64,000 bases of DNA from Kineococcus sp. NBC_00420 (GCF_036021035.1 NZ_CP107930.1:2294001-2358000), one strand, 5' to 3'; shown: positions 34,736 to 44,507, counted from the stretch's first letter. The notes: generated by a model from the letters alone, not told the origin. Numbers and translations: made by a program.

Positions 34736-35579
34736 CGGAGAAGTCGTCGTCACCGTGACCGGCGCGCTGGGCCTCGAGCAGGGCCTGGGCCGCCGCCGTC
34801 AGCGCGGGCAGCGGCAGCGTCGAGGTGTCCAGCATCAGCCCGGCGTCCTTGAGCAGCAGGTCCGCGGAGAACTGCGTGTTCCCGAACTCCCCGCTGCGCA
34901 GGTTGTCCCCCTTCATCCCCGCGATGAGGCCCAGCCCGGTGCCCTTGAGGGTCGTGAGGACCTGCTCCAGTTCCAGCCCACCGGACGTGCCGAGCCGGAC
35001 GGCCTCGACGAGGCCCTGGAAGGAGACCGCGAGCGCCAGGTTCGCCACGAGCTTGCCGGTCGCGGCGGCCGCCGCCTCGGGCAGCACCTGCAGACGTTCG
35101 GGGTCGGCCCACAGCGACACGAAGGGGAGCGCCGCGTCGGCGTCCGGGCCGCCGACGAGGACGCCGAGGGACCGGTTCGCGGCCGGCCCCAGCGATCCGA
35201 CGACCGGGGAGTGGACGTGCCGGACGCCACGGTCGTGCGCCCAGGCGGCGTGCTCGGCGGCGTCGGCGGGCGAGATCGTGGTGACGTCGATCCACAACGT
35301 CCCGGCGGCCGGGTCGAGCCCGTCGAGCACGACCTCGCGCACGGCGGCGGGCCCGAAGAGGGCGGTGACCACGACCTCGGCCCCGGTCACGGCCTCCTGG
35401 GCGTCGCGCGCGGCGCTCGCGCCGGCGGCGATGAGTTCCGCGTCCGCTCCGGGCGTGCGGTTCCAGACGTGGACGTCGTGTCCGGCGGTGACGAGGTGGC
35501 CGGCGAGGACGCGCCCCATGCGGCCGAGACCGAGGAAGGCGATCCGGCGGGGCTGATCGGTGGGCGGTTGCGTGGGCAC
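34710..35579 (-). CDS. NAD(P)-dependent beta-hydroxyacid dehydrogenase-like protein
   Basis: A 289-residue protein of the 6-phosphogluconate/3-hydroxyisobutyrate dehydrogenase superfamily. N-terminal IAFLGLGRMGRVLAGHLVTAGHDVHVWNRTP is the GxGxMG Rossmann motif with an NR(T) typical of NADP binding. The second signature is VHSPVVGSLGPAANRSLGVLVGG. The catalytic Lys lies in TGKLVANLALAVSFQGLVEAV. The substrate is not predictable; imine-reductase-like relatives also share this fold. It is convergent with the upstream regulator. Confidence 0.9.
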   Translation of the reverse strand: MPTQPPTDQPRRIAFLGLGRMGRVLAGHLVTAGHDVHVWNRTPGADAELIAAGASAARDAQEAVTGAEVVVTALFGPAAVREVVLDGLDPAAGTLWIDVTTISPADAAEHAAWAHDRGVRHVHSPVVGSLGPAANRSLGVLVGGPDADAALPFVSLWADPERLQVLPEAAAAATGKLVANLALAVSFQGLVEAVRLGTSGGLELEQVLTTLKGTGLGLIAGMKGDNLRSGEFGNTQFSADLLLKDAGLMLDTSTLPLPALTAAAQALLEAQRAGHGDDDFSVIARHEPR

Positions 35580-35715
35580 GGCCGGATGCTACGGGCGGGC
35601 CTCCCCCGCGGCACCCCACGGTTCGCCGCGGTGCGCGGCCGAGCGACGGAGGCGGGAGGCGATCAGGGACGATCGACGGACGTCGGACACCGGGCCACGT
35701 CCCTAGGCTGACCCG

Positions 35716-37053
35716 GTGAGCGCCCTCGTCACTCCCGTCGACCCGTGGGTCACCCGCTGGCGCTTCGCGCCGCGGGTGCGGGACGTGCTGGCCATCCTCG
35801 TCTCGTTGTTCTTCGGGTTCGCCTGGTTCCACGCCGTCGTCGTCGGCCCGGAGCGCAGCCAAGCGGGCGGCCCGCCGGCGTTCGTCTCGCACGGGATCCC
35901 GTGGGGCTCGGTCACCCCGGTCCAGGTGGGCATGGCCGTCGTCGTCGTGGCGACGTGCCTGGCTCTGTGGTGGCGGCGCAGCCACCCGGTCCTGCTGTGC
36001 ATCGTGACCTTCGCCGTGGCGTTCCTGTTCGCCTTCGACGGTGCGCTCTTCCTCGCGCTCCTGACCCTGGCGGTCCGGCGCCGGGACCGGTTGCTCGTGC
36101 TGGCGGCGGTCGTGGCCGGGGTGGCGGTGACGTCCTCGAGCCTGCGGACCTCCGCCGACGGCTGGACGCTCGCGATCACCTGGTCGCTCATCGGGGTGTC
36201 CCTGGGCACGTTCGTCGGGGCGTTCGTGGGCGCCCGTCGTGATCTCGTCCGGTCGCTGCGCGAACGCGCCGAACGGGCCGAGCACGAACAGGTGCTGCGG
36301 GCCGAGCAGGCCCGGCTGGCCGAACGCACCCGGATCGCGCGGGAGATGCACGACGTCCTGGCGCACCGGATCTCGCTGGTGGCGCTGCACGCGGGCGGGT
36401 TGGAGGTGCGTCCCGACGTCGGGCCGGACCAGGTCGAGTCGACGGCCGCGACGATCCGCGAGACGGCGCGCTCGGCCCTGGAGGACCTGCGCCGCGTCCT
36501 CGGGGTCCTGCGGGCTCCCGGGACGTCGTCGGCCGCGACGTCCGCCGCCGAACTCGCCCCGCAACCGACGCTGGTCGACGTCCGCCGGCTCGTCGAGTCG
36601 ACCCGCGAGGCGGGGGTGGCGGCGGAGTTCCGCACCGACGTCCCCGTGCACGCCGACGTCCCGGCCGAACTCGGGCGCACCGTGTACCGGGTCGTGCAGG
36701 AGGGGCTGACGAACGTCCACAAGCACGCGCCGTCGGCGCAGACCGTGGTGACGATCTCCGGTGAGGTCGGCCGCGAGATGCTGGTGTCGGTGGTCAACGC
36801 GCGGCCCAGCGGTCAGGCGACGGGCCTGCCCGGGGCCGGTTCCGGTCTCGTCGGGCTCTCGGAGCGGGTGGGGCTGGCGGACGGGACGATCACCTCCGGT
36901 CCGGAGCCCGGGGGCGGTTTCGCGGTGCGGGCCCGGTTGCCGTGGGCCGCCGCGGACGGCCGTCCCCGGCGGCAGGGATCCGCGGCCTGGACGCCGCCGG
37001 ATGCGAGGATCGTCCGGACCCCGGCCGGGACCGGTCGGGCCGAGGAACCGTGA
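35716..37053 (+). CDS. Sensor histidine kinase (NarL/DesK-type)
   Basis: A 445-residue HisKA_3 kinase. An N-terminal membrane region (about 22-175) holds four to five helices. The dimerisation/phosphoacceptor helix reads ERTRIAREMHDVLAHRISLVALHAGGLEV, with the phospho-His in MHDVLAHRIS. A HATPase_c domain follows: VVQEGLTNVHKHA is the N box and GLVGLSERVGLADG the G box. The stop overlaps a possible GTG start of the response-regulator gene (GTGA). The signal is unknown. Confidence 0.95.
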   Translation: MSALVTPVDPWVTRWRFAPRVRDVLAILVSLFFGFAWFHAVVVGPERSQAGGPPAFVSHGIPWGSVTPVQVGMAVVVVATCLALWWRRSHPVLLCIVTFAVAFLFAFDGALFLALLTLAVRRRDRLLVLAAVVAGVAVTSSSLRTSADGWTLAITWSLIGVSLGTFVGAFVGARRDLVRSLRERAERAEHEQVLRAEQARLAERTRIAREMHDVLAHRISLVALHAGGLEVRPDVGPDQVESTAATIRETARSALEDLRRVLGVLRAPGTSSAATSAAELAPQPTLVDVRRLVESTREAGVAAEFRTDVPVHADVPAELGRTVYRVVQEGLTNVHKHAPSAQTVVTISGEVGREMLVSVVNARPSGQATGLPGAGSGLVGLSERVGLADGTITSGPEPGGGFAVRARLPWAAADGRPRRQGSAAWTPPDARIVRTPAGTGRAEEP

Positions 37054-37088
37054 AGGCCGAGAGTGCCGACAGTGACGAGGAGAACCCG

Positions 37089-37781
37089 GTGAGCGGACCC
37101 GACGGGTCGCAGCAGGACGGCAGGCCCACCCGGGTGCTGCTGGTCGACGACGACGCCCTGGTGCGGGCGGGGCTGCGGATGATCCTGTCCAGCGCCACCG
37201 ACATCGAGGTCGTGGGCGAGGCCGAGAACGGGGCCCAGGCCGTCGAGGGGGTCGCGGCGCACCGCCCGGACGTCGTGCTGATGGACGTGCGGATGCCCGT
37301 GATGGACGGGCTGACCGCGGCGAAGGCCATCACCGAACGCCCGCAGGCCCCGAGCGTCGTGATGCTCACGACGTTCGACCTCGACGAGTACGTGTTCCAG
37401 GCCCTGCAGGCCGGGGCGACGGGTTTCCTGCTGAAGGACACCCCGCCGCGCGAACTCGTCGCCGCGGTGCGGATCGTCGCCGCCGGCGAGGCGATGCTCT
37501 CCCCCACCGTGACCCGCCGCCTCGTCGGGCACTACGCCGCGGACGCCGTGAACCCCCGTCGTCGCGAGGCGACCGAACGGCTGACCCTGCTGACCGAACG
37601 CGAACGCGAGGTCCTCGCCTGCGTCGGTCAGGGGATGTCGAACGCCGAGGTCGGCAAGGAACTGTTCATGAGCGAGGCGACCGTGAAGACGCACGTGTCG
37701 CGTCTGCTGACGAAGCTCGAGGCCCACAACCGGGTGCAGGTCGCGATCGTCGCCCACGACGCCGGCCTCCTCGACGTCTGA
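37089..37781 (+). CDS. LuxR-type response regulator (NarL family)
   Basis: A response regulator of about 230 residues. The receiver RVLLVDDDALVRAGLRMILSSATDIEVVGEAENGAQAVEGVAAHRPDVVLMDVRMPVMDG has phosphoacceptor Asp in LMDVRMP, with Thr and Lys in MLTTFD and LLKDTPP. The C-terminal LuxR HTH LTEREREVLACVGQGMSNAEVGKELFMSEATVKTHVSRLLTKL binds DNA. GTG 37089 has GAGGAG six bases upstream; GTG 37050 gives a 13-residue longer form overlapping the kinase stop. It is the partner of the preceding kinase. Confidence 0.94.
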   Translation: MSGPDGSQQDGRPTRVLLVDDDALVRAGLRMILSSATDIEVVGEAENGAQAVEGVAAHRPDVVLMDVRMPVMDGLTAAKAITERPQAPSVVMLTTFDLDEYVFQALQAGATGFLLKDTPPRELVAAVRIVAAGEAMLSPTVTRRLVGHYAADAVNPRRREATERLTLLTEREREVLACVGQGMSNAEVGKELFMSEATVKTHVSRLLTKLEAHNRVQVAIVAHDAGLLDV

Positions 37782-37788
37782 CCACCCG

Positions 37789-37817
37789 TGATCCCGCTGG
37801 GGAACCCAGCGGGATCA
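37789..37817. repeat. Dispersed palindrome, copy 3
   Basis: Perfect 13-bp arms TGATCCCGCTGGG (37789-37801) and its complement (37805-37817) around a GAA loop. It lies between the ends of two convergent genes, so a terminator role is natural here. The arms equal the core of copy 1 except for one position. Confidence 0.85.
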
Positions 37818-37827
37818 GGGTCGGGGG

Positions 37828-38691
37828 TCAGCGGCCGGCGGTGGCGAGGGTCTCGAACTCCTCGTCGGTGAGTTCGACGTCGGCCGCGGCGAGGTTCTCC
37901 TCGAGGTGGGCGACGGTCGAGGTCCCGGGGATCGGGACGATGACGGGCGAGCGCCGCAGCAACCAGGCGAGGGCGAGCTGCGAGGTGGACGCCTCGCGGT
38001 GCTGCTTCGCGATCTCGTCGAGCGGTCCGCCCGGTCGGGCGAGGGTTCCGGCGTCGACCGGGGCCCACGGGATGAAGGCGATCCCCTGCTCCTCGCAGAA
38101 CTCGAGCAGGTCCTCGGCACGACGGTCGCCCAGGTTGTATCGGTTCTGGACCGAGGCGATCGACAACCCGGCGGCCTGCGCGGCCTTCACCTCGTCCACG
38201 CCGACCTCGGACAACCCGACCTGCAGCGCGAGGCCCTCGTCGACGAAGGACTTGATCTCGCCGAACTGCTCCTCCGCCGGCACCTTCGCGTCGATGCGGT
38301 GCAACTGCCACAGGTCGATCCGCTCGACACCGAGGCGGCGCAGCGACATGAGGAGGCACTGGCGCAGGTACTCGGGGCGACCCAGCGGCGGCCAGACGTC
38401 GGGGCCGGAACGGGTCAGACCGCCCTTGGTGGCGATGACGACGTCGCCGTACCCCGAACCGTCGTGGAGGGCCTCCTTGATGAGGTCCTCTGAGTAGTAG
38501 GGGCCGTAGGAGTCGGCGGTGTCGATGAAGGTGACGCCGAGTTCGACGGCCCGGCGCAGGACACGGACGGCTTCGTCGTGGTCCTTCGGCGGACCCCAGA
38601 CACCGGGGCCGGTGATGCGCATGGCGCCGTAGCCGAGTCGGTGGACGGTCTTGCCGCCGAGGTCGATGGTTCCACTGGCGGAGACGGGCAC
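37828..38691 (-). CDS. Aldo/keto reductase
   Basis: A 287-residue TIM-barrel NADPH oxidoreductase. The signatures are [18 protein letters not shown], the catalytic Asp and Tyr in [15 protein letters not shown], Lys in [10 protein letters not shown], and His in [29 protein letters not shown] is the cofactor-binding end. It acts on aldehydes or ketones; the substrate is unknown. GTG 38691 follows GGAGGACCA. Its terminator is the dispersed palindrome copy 3. Confidence 0.94.
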   Translation of the reverse strand: MPVSASGTIDLGGKTVHRLGYGAMRITGPGVWGPPKDHDEAVRVLRRAVELGVTFIDTADSYGPYYSEDLIKEALHDGSGYGDVVIATKGGLTRSGPDVWPPLGRPEYLRQCLLMSLRRLGVERIDLWQLHRIDAKVPAEEQFGEIKSFVDEGLALQVGLSEVGVDEVKAAQAAGLSIASVQNRYNLGDRRAEDLLEFCEEQGIAFIPWAPVDAGTLARPGGPLDEIAKQHREASTSQLALAWLLRRSPVIVPIPGTSTVAHLEENLAAADVELTDEEFETLATAGR

Positions 38692-38815
38692 TGGTCCTCC
38701 TGCGGGGAGTTCACGAGAGCTGGCCCCGGAACGGTAGGTCGCGCGCCCCGGCCCCGCATCCGGGACACCCGGCACGATCGCGGGTGGTGGAGGACGGGGC
38801 CAGGACGGCGTCGAG

Positions 38816-40897
38816 TCACCGCAGCAGCTCCGGCGTCCGGAACGGCACCCCGTGCACGTGGGTCGCGAGGAACGCGAACACCGTCTCGTACCAGAGCGCC
38901 GTGTGGCCCGGGGTGAGCACCCAGTGGTTCTCGTCGGGGAAGTAGAGGAACCGGTGCGGCAGCTCGGCCGGGTCACCGCTCCACTGCTGGTTCAGGGTCC
39001 ACCACAACCGCAGACCCTCGCCGATGGGGACGCGGTAGTCCTTGTCCCCGTGGATGACGAGCATCGGCGTCACGATCTTCGCGGCGTGCGCGGCGGGGTC
39101 GTTGGCCGCCTGCATCTGCTGGGTCATCTCCCGCGACCAGTACCAGGCCGCGTCCGTGGTCGGGCCGAACTGGTCGAGCGCGAACAGGCTGGCGTGGGTG
39201 ACGATCGCGCGGAACCGGTCGGTGTGACCGGCGATCCAGTTCGCCATGTAACCGCCGAAGGACCCGCCCATCGCGGCCGTCCGGGCGGCGTCGAGGTCGG
39301 GACGCTCGAGCGCCGCGTCCGTCACCGCCATCAGGTCGGTGTAGGGCTGATCGCCCCAGCCGCCCCACCCGCGGGCCAGGAACTCCGCGCCGTAGCCCGT
39401 CGACAACCCGGGGTCGGGCAGCAGGACCGCGTAGCCGCGGGCGACGGCCAACCACGGGTTCCACCGCCACGACCACGCGTTCCACGACCCGAGCGGACCG
39501 CCGTGGATCCACAGCAACAGCGGTGCCGGTGCGGCGTCGCCCGCCCCGGCCGGGAGCGCGAGCCACGCCCGCAGCGGGCTGCCGTCGAGCGCGGTCGCGG
39601 TGACCTCGGTGAGCGATCCGGGCAGGTCGGGCACCGTGGTCGGCCCGCGGAGGACGACCGGTTCCTGACCGGCCACCCGCGCGTCGAGGCGCACGACCGC
39701 GGGCGGGGCGTCGACGGCGGAGCGCACCGCGAAGACGTGCGCGCCGTCGGGGGAGACCTGCAACGACCCGTAGGCGCCCGCGTCACCGCTCAGCCGGGTC
39801 CGGGACCCGTCGGCGAGCGCCACCCGGAACACCGGTGCGGCGCCGTGGTCGTCGACGGCGAGGAAGAGTTCGTCGGAACCCGGCCCCCACTGCGGCGCGG
39901 CACCCCACACGTCCCAGTCGACGACGACGTCGCGGGCCGGGGCCGAACCGTCGAAGGGCACGACGACCAGCCGCAGGCGGGGCGGCAGCGTCGGCGTGGA
40001 GACCGACTCCGCGACCGCGGCTACCCAGCGACCGTCCGGGGACACCGACAGCGCTCCGAACTCCAGTTCGGGGTCCTCGGCGACGACGCGGACGGAACCG
40101 TCGTCGGTGGCGATCGCCACGACGCGGACGTACTGCGTCCCGTGCCCGCTGAACACCGTCTCGGTGGTGAGGAGTTCCCGGCCGTCGGGGGTCAGCGCGG
40201 CCGAGGCCTCGTCGTAGCGGCGTCCCGGCGTCGGTGTGAGGTCCCGCCAACGACACGCATCCCGTTCTCCCGCAGCAGACTCAGACGGGACGTCGGCCGT
40301 CAGGTAGCGCGGTTCGTCCGGTCCGAGGTCGCTGTCCCAGTACCGCACGGGGTAGCCCGCGTGCAGGATGGCGTTGACGCCGGCGTCCTTGCGGGCCGTG
40401 CGCCGGGCGGCGTCCGACGTCGGACCCTCGGTCGCGTCGTCGGACCCCGGCAGCGTCGACGACGTGACCACCACGCGGTCCCCCCGGCGCGCGGTGAGCG
40501 GGGTCGCGACGCCTCCCGGGCGCGACCCGACGGCTCGTGCCTCCCCGCTGACCGGCAGGGCCCACAACGCCGCCGGGGCGTCGTCCTTCGACTCGGCGTC
40601 CGGGTCCGGACGTGCGGAGGTGAACAGCAACGTGCCGTCGGCGACGAACGCCGGTGCCCCCTCCGCGGCGGAACCCCGGGTCAGCCGGTGGGCCGGTCGT
40701 CCTCCCGTGGGATCGACCTCCCAGAGCGCCCCGCGCCACCGGGTGCGTTCGCGGTCGAGCGTGGCGACCGTCGTCACCAGCCGCGAGCCGTCCGGCGACA
40801 GGGCCAGCCCGCTGAGGCGGGGCAGGGCGAGGAAGGAGTCGAGGTCGGCGAAGGGTCCGGTGGCAGGACCGGTGACGGGATCGGTGGCACGGGGCAC
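38816..40897 (-). CDS. S9-family prolyl oligopeptidase-like peptidase (acylaminoacyl-peptidase type)
   Basis: A protein of about 693 residues. An N-terminal seven-bladed beta-propeller (about 15-430) has repeats like [20 protein letters not shown], and a C-terminal alpha/beta-hydrolase domain (about 440-690) follows. The nucleophile Ser lies in [17 protein letters not shown], the Asp in [15 protein letters not shown], and the His in [14 protein letters not shown]. No signal peptide is seen, so it probably degrades cytosolic short peptides. GTG 40897 is a choice; in-frame sequence upstream continues to 41221 but overlaps the divergent VOC gene and is unlikely. Confidence 0.93.
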   Translation of the reverse strand: MPRATDPVTGPATGPFADLDSFLALPRLSGLALSPDGSRLVTTVATLDRERTRWRGALWEVDPTGGRPAHRLTRGSAAEGAPAFVADGTLLFTSARPDPDAESKDDAPAALWALPVSGEARAVGSRPGGVATPLTARRGDRVVVTSSTLPGSDDATEGPTSDAARRTARKDAGVNAILHAGYPVRYWDSDLGPDEPRYLTADVPSESAAGERDACRWRDLTPTPGRRYDEASAALTPDGRELLTTETVFSGHGTQYVRVVAIATDDGSVRVVAEDPELEFGALSVSPDGRWVAAVAESVSTPTLPPRLRLVVVPFDGSAPARDVVVDWDVWGAAPQWGPGSDELFLAVDDHGAAPVFRVALADGSRTRLSGDAGAYGSLQVSPDGAHVFAVRSAVDAPPAVVRLDARVAGQEPVVLRGPTTVPDLPGSLTEVTATALDGSPLRAWLALPAGAGDAAPAPLLLWIHGGPLGSWNAWSWRWNPWLAVARGYAVLLPDPGLSTGYGAEFLARGWGGWGDQPYTDLMAVTDAALERPDLDAARTAAMGGSFGGYMANWIAGHTDRFRAIVTHASLFALDQFGPTTDAAWYWSREMTQQMQAANDPAAHAAKIVTPMLVIHGDKDYRVPIGEGLRLWWTLNQQWSGDPAELPHRFLYFPDENHWVLTPGHTALWYETVFAFLATHVHGVPFRTPELLR

Positions 40898-40963
40898 GAC
40901 GACAGTCCTACTCCCCCGCCGGTCCGGACTGCCGGGCGGCTCCGACGGTGCGACAGTGCGTGC

Positions 40964-41386
40964 GTGACCATCACCACCACCGGCATCAGCCACCTCCGCC
41001 TCACCGTCCGCGACCTCGCCGCGTCGCGGCACTTCTACGACACCCTCTTCGGCTGGGACGTCGCGGTGGAGATGCCCGCGGACGCCGACGAGGCGACCCG
41101 CGAACAGCTCTGGTTCCTCTTCGGCGGGATCATCTACGACTCCCCGAGCGGGCTCTTCGGGTTGCGTCCCGTCGCACCCGGGAGCGACGGGTTCTCCCCG
41201 GACCGGGTCGGACTGGACCACCTGTCACTGTCGGTGGCCTCCCGCGCCGACCTCGACGCGGCGGTCGAGGTGCTCGACTCCCTCGGCGCGCCGCACGGTG
41301 CGGTGAAGGACATCGGGTCGATGTTCCTCCTGGAGTTCCGCGACCCCGACGGGATCGCGCTGGAGCTGGCGGCACCCAAGGCCTGA
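40964..41386 (+). CDS. VOC-family (glyoxalase/dioxygenase fold) protein
   Basis: A 140-residue protein with a single VOC domain. ITTTGISHLRLTVRDLAASRHFYDTLFGWDV is the first beta-alpha-beta unit with a potential metal His, VGLDHLSLSVASRADLDAAVEVL carries a second, and FLLEFRDPDGIALELAAP holds the final Glu ligand. The family includes glyoxalase I, dioxygenases and resistance proteins, so activity is not assigned. GTG 40964 is likely leaderless. It is divergent from the S9 peptidase. Confidence 0.9.
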   Translation: MTITTTGISHLRLTVRDLAASRHFYDTLFGWDVAVEMPADADEATREQLWFLFGGIIYDSPSGLFGLRPVAPGSDGFSPDRVGLDHLSLSVASRADLDAAVEVLDSLGAPHGAVKDIGSMFLLEFRDPDGIALELAAPKA

Positions 41387-41399
41387 TCCCGGACCGTCG

Positions 41400-42329
41400 T
41401 CACGACGACCTGGTGCGCCGGCCCGGCCCGCGCGTGGCCTCGACGGCCTCGCGCACCAGGCCGGCGAACTCCTCGAGGACCGGGGAGCGGACGCCTGCGC
41501 GCCGGACGAGGGCGAGCGGCGTGACCGCCCAGTCCTCCACCAGGGGCCGGTAGACGACACCGGCCATCGAGACGACCGTGCTGCACCGGGGCATCAGCGT
41601 CACCGCCAGTCCGCACGCGATGATCGACAACTCGGACAGGTCGTGGACCCCGCGCAACGAGGTCCGGGGTGAGAAGCCCGCCAGGTGGCAGGCGGCGACG
41701 ATGGCGTCGTAGGCGCGGGGCGCGTCCTCGCGCCGGAAGATGACGAACTCCTCGCCCGCGAGCTCCGCGAGCGGCACCGCGTCGAGCGCGGCCAGCCGGT
41801 GGTCGGCGGGTACCGCGCAGACCAGGGGTTCCAGCAGCAGGAGCTCGACGTCGAGCCCCTGCTCCTCCTCGCGCAACCGGCACAGCCCGACGTCGACGAC
41901 CCCGGCGCGGACGTCGTCGAGGAGCTGGCGCTCCTCGATCTCGTAGAGGTAGATGCCGCCGCGTGGCCGCTCCAGCTGGAACTGCGGGACGACCTGCGGC
42001 ATGACCCCCGACATCACCGAGGGGATGCAACCGACCCGCAACGGTTCGACCTCGTGCTCCAGGGAGCGCACCAGGTGCTCGGCCTCGTCGAGGGCCTCCA
42101 GGATGCGTCGTCCTTCCCGCAGCAGGACCCGACCCGCGGGGGTCAACGTCGGCGCACGCCGGGCACCGCGGACGAACAACTGCGTCCCGAGCCGTCGCTC
42201 GAACCGCGCCACCGACTGGCTCAACGGGGGCTGCGCCATGCCCAGCCGGGCGGCCGCGCGGGTGAAGCTGAGCTCTTCCGCCACCGCCACGAAGTGGCGC
42301 AGTTCCCGGGACTCCACGGTCGCCAACAT
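41400..42329 (-). CDS. LysR-family transcriptional regulator
   Basis: A protein of about 309 residues. The N-terminal HTH RELRHFVAVAEELSFTRAAARLGMAQPPLSQSVARFERRLGTQLFVRGARR (residues about 7-57) is classic LysR, followed by a co-inducer-binding domain from LRVGCIPSVMSGVMPQVVPQF. ATG 42329 is taken as start. It is divergent from a sarcosine-oxidase-like flavoenzyme and ABC transporter operon and probably controls it; the intergenic region contains three evenly spaced GTTTCG elements. Confidence 0.94.
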   Translation of the reverse strand: MLATVESRELRHFVAVAEELSFTRAAARLGMAQPPLSQSVARFERRLGTQLFVRGARRAPTLTPAGRVLLREGRRILEALDEAEHLVRSLEHEVEPLRVGCIPSVMSGVMPQVVPQFQLERPRGGIYLYEIEERQLLDDVRAGVVDVGLCRLREEEQGLDVELLLLEPLVCAVPADHRLAALDAVPLAELAGEEFVIFRREDAPRAYDAIVAACHLAGFSPRTSLRGVHDLSELSIIACGLAVTLMPRCSTVVSMAGVVYRPLVEDWAVTPLALVRRAGVRSPVLEEFAGLVREAVEATRGPGRRTRSS

Positions 42330-42429
42330 ATCCCGGTGGTATGAGCGCAGGGCCCAACCGGTGTTGGAGCGAACACCCCCCGATGGGTTACCAATGACCC
42401 AGCACAACGAAAAACCTTGTGCCGCAATT

Positions 42430-42457
42430 GTTTCGCGGATGTTTCGAGGGTGTTTCG
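42430..42457 (+). promoter_or_regulatory. Three GTTTCG elements at exact 11-bp periodicity
   Basis: GTTTCG begins at 42430, 42441 and 42452, each followed by a 5-bp variable spacer (CGGAT, AGGGT, ATACT). All lie on one DNA face. The last overlaps a GATACT -10-like hexamer (42457-42462), 28 bp upstream of the oxidase start. This is a likely multi-site regulator binding region. Confidence 0.6.
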
Positions 42458-42484
42458 ATACTCTCGGACGGTCAGGAGTCGCAC

Positions 42485-43669
42485 GTGAGCACCACCCCGT
42501 CCTTCGACGCGGACGTCGCCGTCGTCGGCCTCGGCGCCTGGGGATCCTCCACCCTGTGGCGCCTGGCGGCTCGAGGTGTGGATGTGATCGGGATCGAGCG
42601 CTTCGGGATCGGCCACGAGCTCGGTTCCACGCACGGCGCCACCCGCCTCTTCCGCGTCGCCTGCCTGGAACACCCGGCGCTCGTCCCCCTCGCCCAGCGT
42701 TCCCGTGATCTCTGGCGCGAGCTGGAGGCCTCGAGCGGGCGGACGCTGCTGGACCAGGTCGGGGCGGTCATGCTGGGCCCGAAGGACGGTTCGGTCGTCG
42801 CCGGGACCCTGGAGGCCGCCGCGACCCACGGTCTCGCCGCGCACGAGATGTCGTTGGCCGAGGTCGCGGAACGCTTCCCGCAGTTCGCCGACGTCGACCC
42901 TACCCACGTCGGAGTCTGGGACCCCGACGCCGGCGTCGCCCGTCCCGAGGAGGGGGTGCGGGCCGCCGTCGCCGCAGCCCGAACGCTCGGTGCGCGGGTC
43001 CACGCCGACACCCGCGTGCTCGAGGTGGAACTGGTCCCGGGCGGAGTCGTGCTGCACTCCAGCGCACGGAGCTGGCGAGTCCGGCAGGTCGTCGTCACCG
43101 CCGGCGCGTGGTTGTCGAAGCTCGTCCCGAACCTCCCGCTGCAACCCCGGCGCACCCCGATGCTCTGGTTCCGGCCGCCGACCCCGGACCCCTCCTTCGA
43201 CATCGCGAACCTGCCCGCTTTCATCCGCGAGCTCGACGGCGACATGGCCGTCTGGGGGCACGGCGCGATGCTCGGCCACGGCGTCAAGATCGGCATGCAG
43301 GACGTCGGGCGGAACTTCACCGACTGCGACCCCGACACCGTGGACCGCGCGATCTCCTGGGAACGCGACGTCGCCGAGATCTCCGCGCTCGTCGCCCGCA
43401 CCTTCCCCGGGGTGGACCCGCAGCCCGAGTCCGTCATCGCCTGCCTGACCACCAACAGCCCGGACCACCAGTTCCTCGTCGGCCGTCCCGGTGGCGACTC
43501 CCGACTGCTCGTCGGCGGTGGGTGCAGCGGCCACGGCTTCAAGCACGCCACCGGCGTGGGCGACGCACTGGCCCGGATGGCGGTCGGGGAGGAACCGCAC
43601 AGCGACATGTCCTTCGCCGACCCGGACCGCGTCCACGTCGACCGTCCCTCGTTGCTCGTCCTCCGCTGA
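42485..43669 (+). CDS. FAD-dependent amine oxidase (monomeric sarcosine / N-methyltryptophan oxidase family)
   Basis: A 394-residue DAO-fold flavoenzyme. The FAD-binding motif VAVVGLGAWGSSTLWRLAARGVDVIGIE is at the N-terminus, followed by GSTHGATRLFR, matching the SSHGxTRxxR of sarcosine oxidases. The Cys in ACLTTNSPDHQFLVG aligns with the covalent FAD-linked Cys of monomeric sarcosine oxidase. It presumably oxidises a secondary or N-methyl amino acid, releasing H2O2. GTG 42485 follows TCAGGAGTCGCAC. It is first in an operon with an amino-acid ABC importer, so substrate uptake and oxidation are linked. Confidence 0.9.
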   Translation: MSTTPSFDADVAVVGLGAWGSSTLWRLAARGVDVIGIERFGIGHELGSTHGATRLFRVACLEHPALVPLAQRSRDLWRELEASSGRTLLDQVGAVMLGPKDGSVVAGTLEAAATHGLAAHEMSLAEVAERFPQFADVDPTHVGVWDPDAGVARPEEGVRAAVAAARTLGARVHADTRVLEVELVPGGVVLHSSARSWRVRQVVVTAGAWLSKLVPNLPLQPRRTPMLWFRPPTPDPSFDIANLPAFIRELDGDMAVWGHGAMLGHGVKIGMQDVGRNFTDCDPDTVDRAISWERDVAEISALVARTFPGVDPQPESVIACLTTNSPDHQFLVGRPGGDSRLLVGGGCSGHGFKHATGVGDALARMAVGEEPHSDMSFADPDRVHVDRPSLLVLR

Positions 43670-43688
43670 CCCTCTCGAAAGGCTCACC

Positions 43689-44498
43689 GTGAACGTTCTG
43701 CGCCGCAGGAACCTCCTCCTCCTCGCCTCTGCCGCCGTCGTGGTCCTCACCGGGTGCGGCAGCGCCGAGTCCACCGCCGCGGGAACGCTGCGCGAGGGGA
43801 CCATCAGGGTAGGGACGACCAGCGACACCAAGCCCTACGCCTACGCCGAGGACGGGAAGTACACAGGGTTCGACGTCGAGGTCCTCGAGGAGGCGGCCTC
43901 CCGGATGGACCTGACACCGGAGTTCGTCGCCCAGGACTTCTCCGCCATCCTGCCCGCCGTCGCCAACGGCCAGGTGGACGTGGGCGTGGCCTCGATCAGC
44001 GCCACCGCCGAACGCAAGAAGTCGGTCGACTTCACGGACGTGTACTTCATCGGCTACCTCGGCATCGTGACCGCCGCCGACAGCGGCATCACCGACGCCG
44101 CGGAGAGCCTCTCGGGCAAACGCCTGGGGCTGGTGCAGGGCACCATCCAGGACGCCTACGCCCAGGAGAACTTCCCCGGTGCGGAGATCGTCCGCTTCCC
44201 GGACAACAACTCCGCGATCTCCGCCCTCACCGCGGGTACGGTCGACGCGCACTTCCTCGACCTGCCACCCGCCAACGACTACGTCGCCTCCTCCGACGGT
44301 GCGCTGCACGTGGCGATGGAGATCCCGGTGCCGGACTTCCCGGTCGGCATGGCGGTCAAGAAGGGCAACAGCGCACTGCTGGACGGCTTGAACCAGCAGA
44401 TCACCGACATGATCGCCGATGGCAGCTGGCTGGAGATCGAGAAGCGGTACTTCCCCGACCAGCCCGTGCCCGAGCAGTTCCAGCCGGCCGCGAGCTGA
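43689..44498 (+). CDS. Amino-acid ABC transporter substrate-binding lipoprotein
   Basis: A 269-residue family-3 solute-binding protein. The lipobox VLTGC sets the mature Cys near residue 23. REGTIRVGTTSDTKPYAYAEDGKYTGFDVEVLEEAA is the first lobe, and GLVQGTIQDAYAQENFPGAEIVRFPDN plus TAGTVDAHFLDLPPA are the second. SVDFTDVYF is a typical ligand-binding motif. GTG 43689 follows GAAAGGCTCACC. It is 19 bp after the oxidase gene, in the same operon. Confidence 0.94.
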   Translation: MNVLRRRNLLLLASAAVVVLTGCGSAESTAAGTLREGTIRVGTTSDTKPYAYAEDGKYTGFDVEVLEEAASRMDLTPEFVAQDFSAILPAVANGQVDVGVASISATAERKKSVDFTDVYFIGYLGIVTAADSGITDAAESLSGKRLGLVQGTIQDAYAQENFPGAEIVRFPDNNSAISALTAGTVDAHFLDLPPANDYVASSDGALHVAMEIPVPDFPVGMAVKKGNSALLDGLNQQITDMIADGSWLEIEKRYFPDQPVPEQFQPAAS

Positions 44499-44507
44499 GG
44501 GGACGAC

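Noticed and set aside
38852-41386. An 844-residue open frame on the plus strand across the S9 peptidase gene
   Set aside because: It is antisense to a gene with an intact catalytic triad, is Arg/Gly/Val-biased with no domain, and arises from GC-rich codon structure. Only its last 141 codons (VOC protein) are real.
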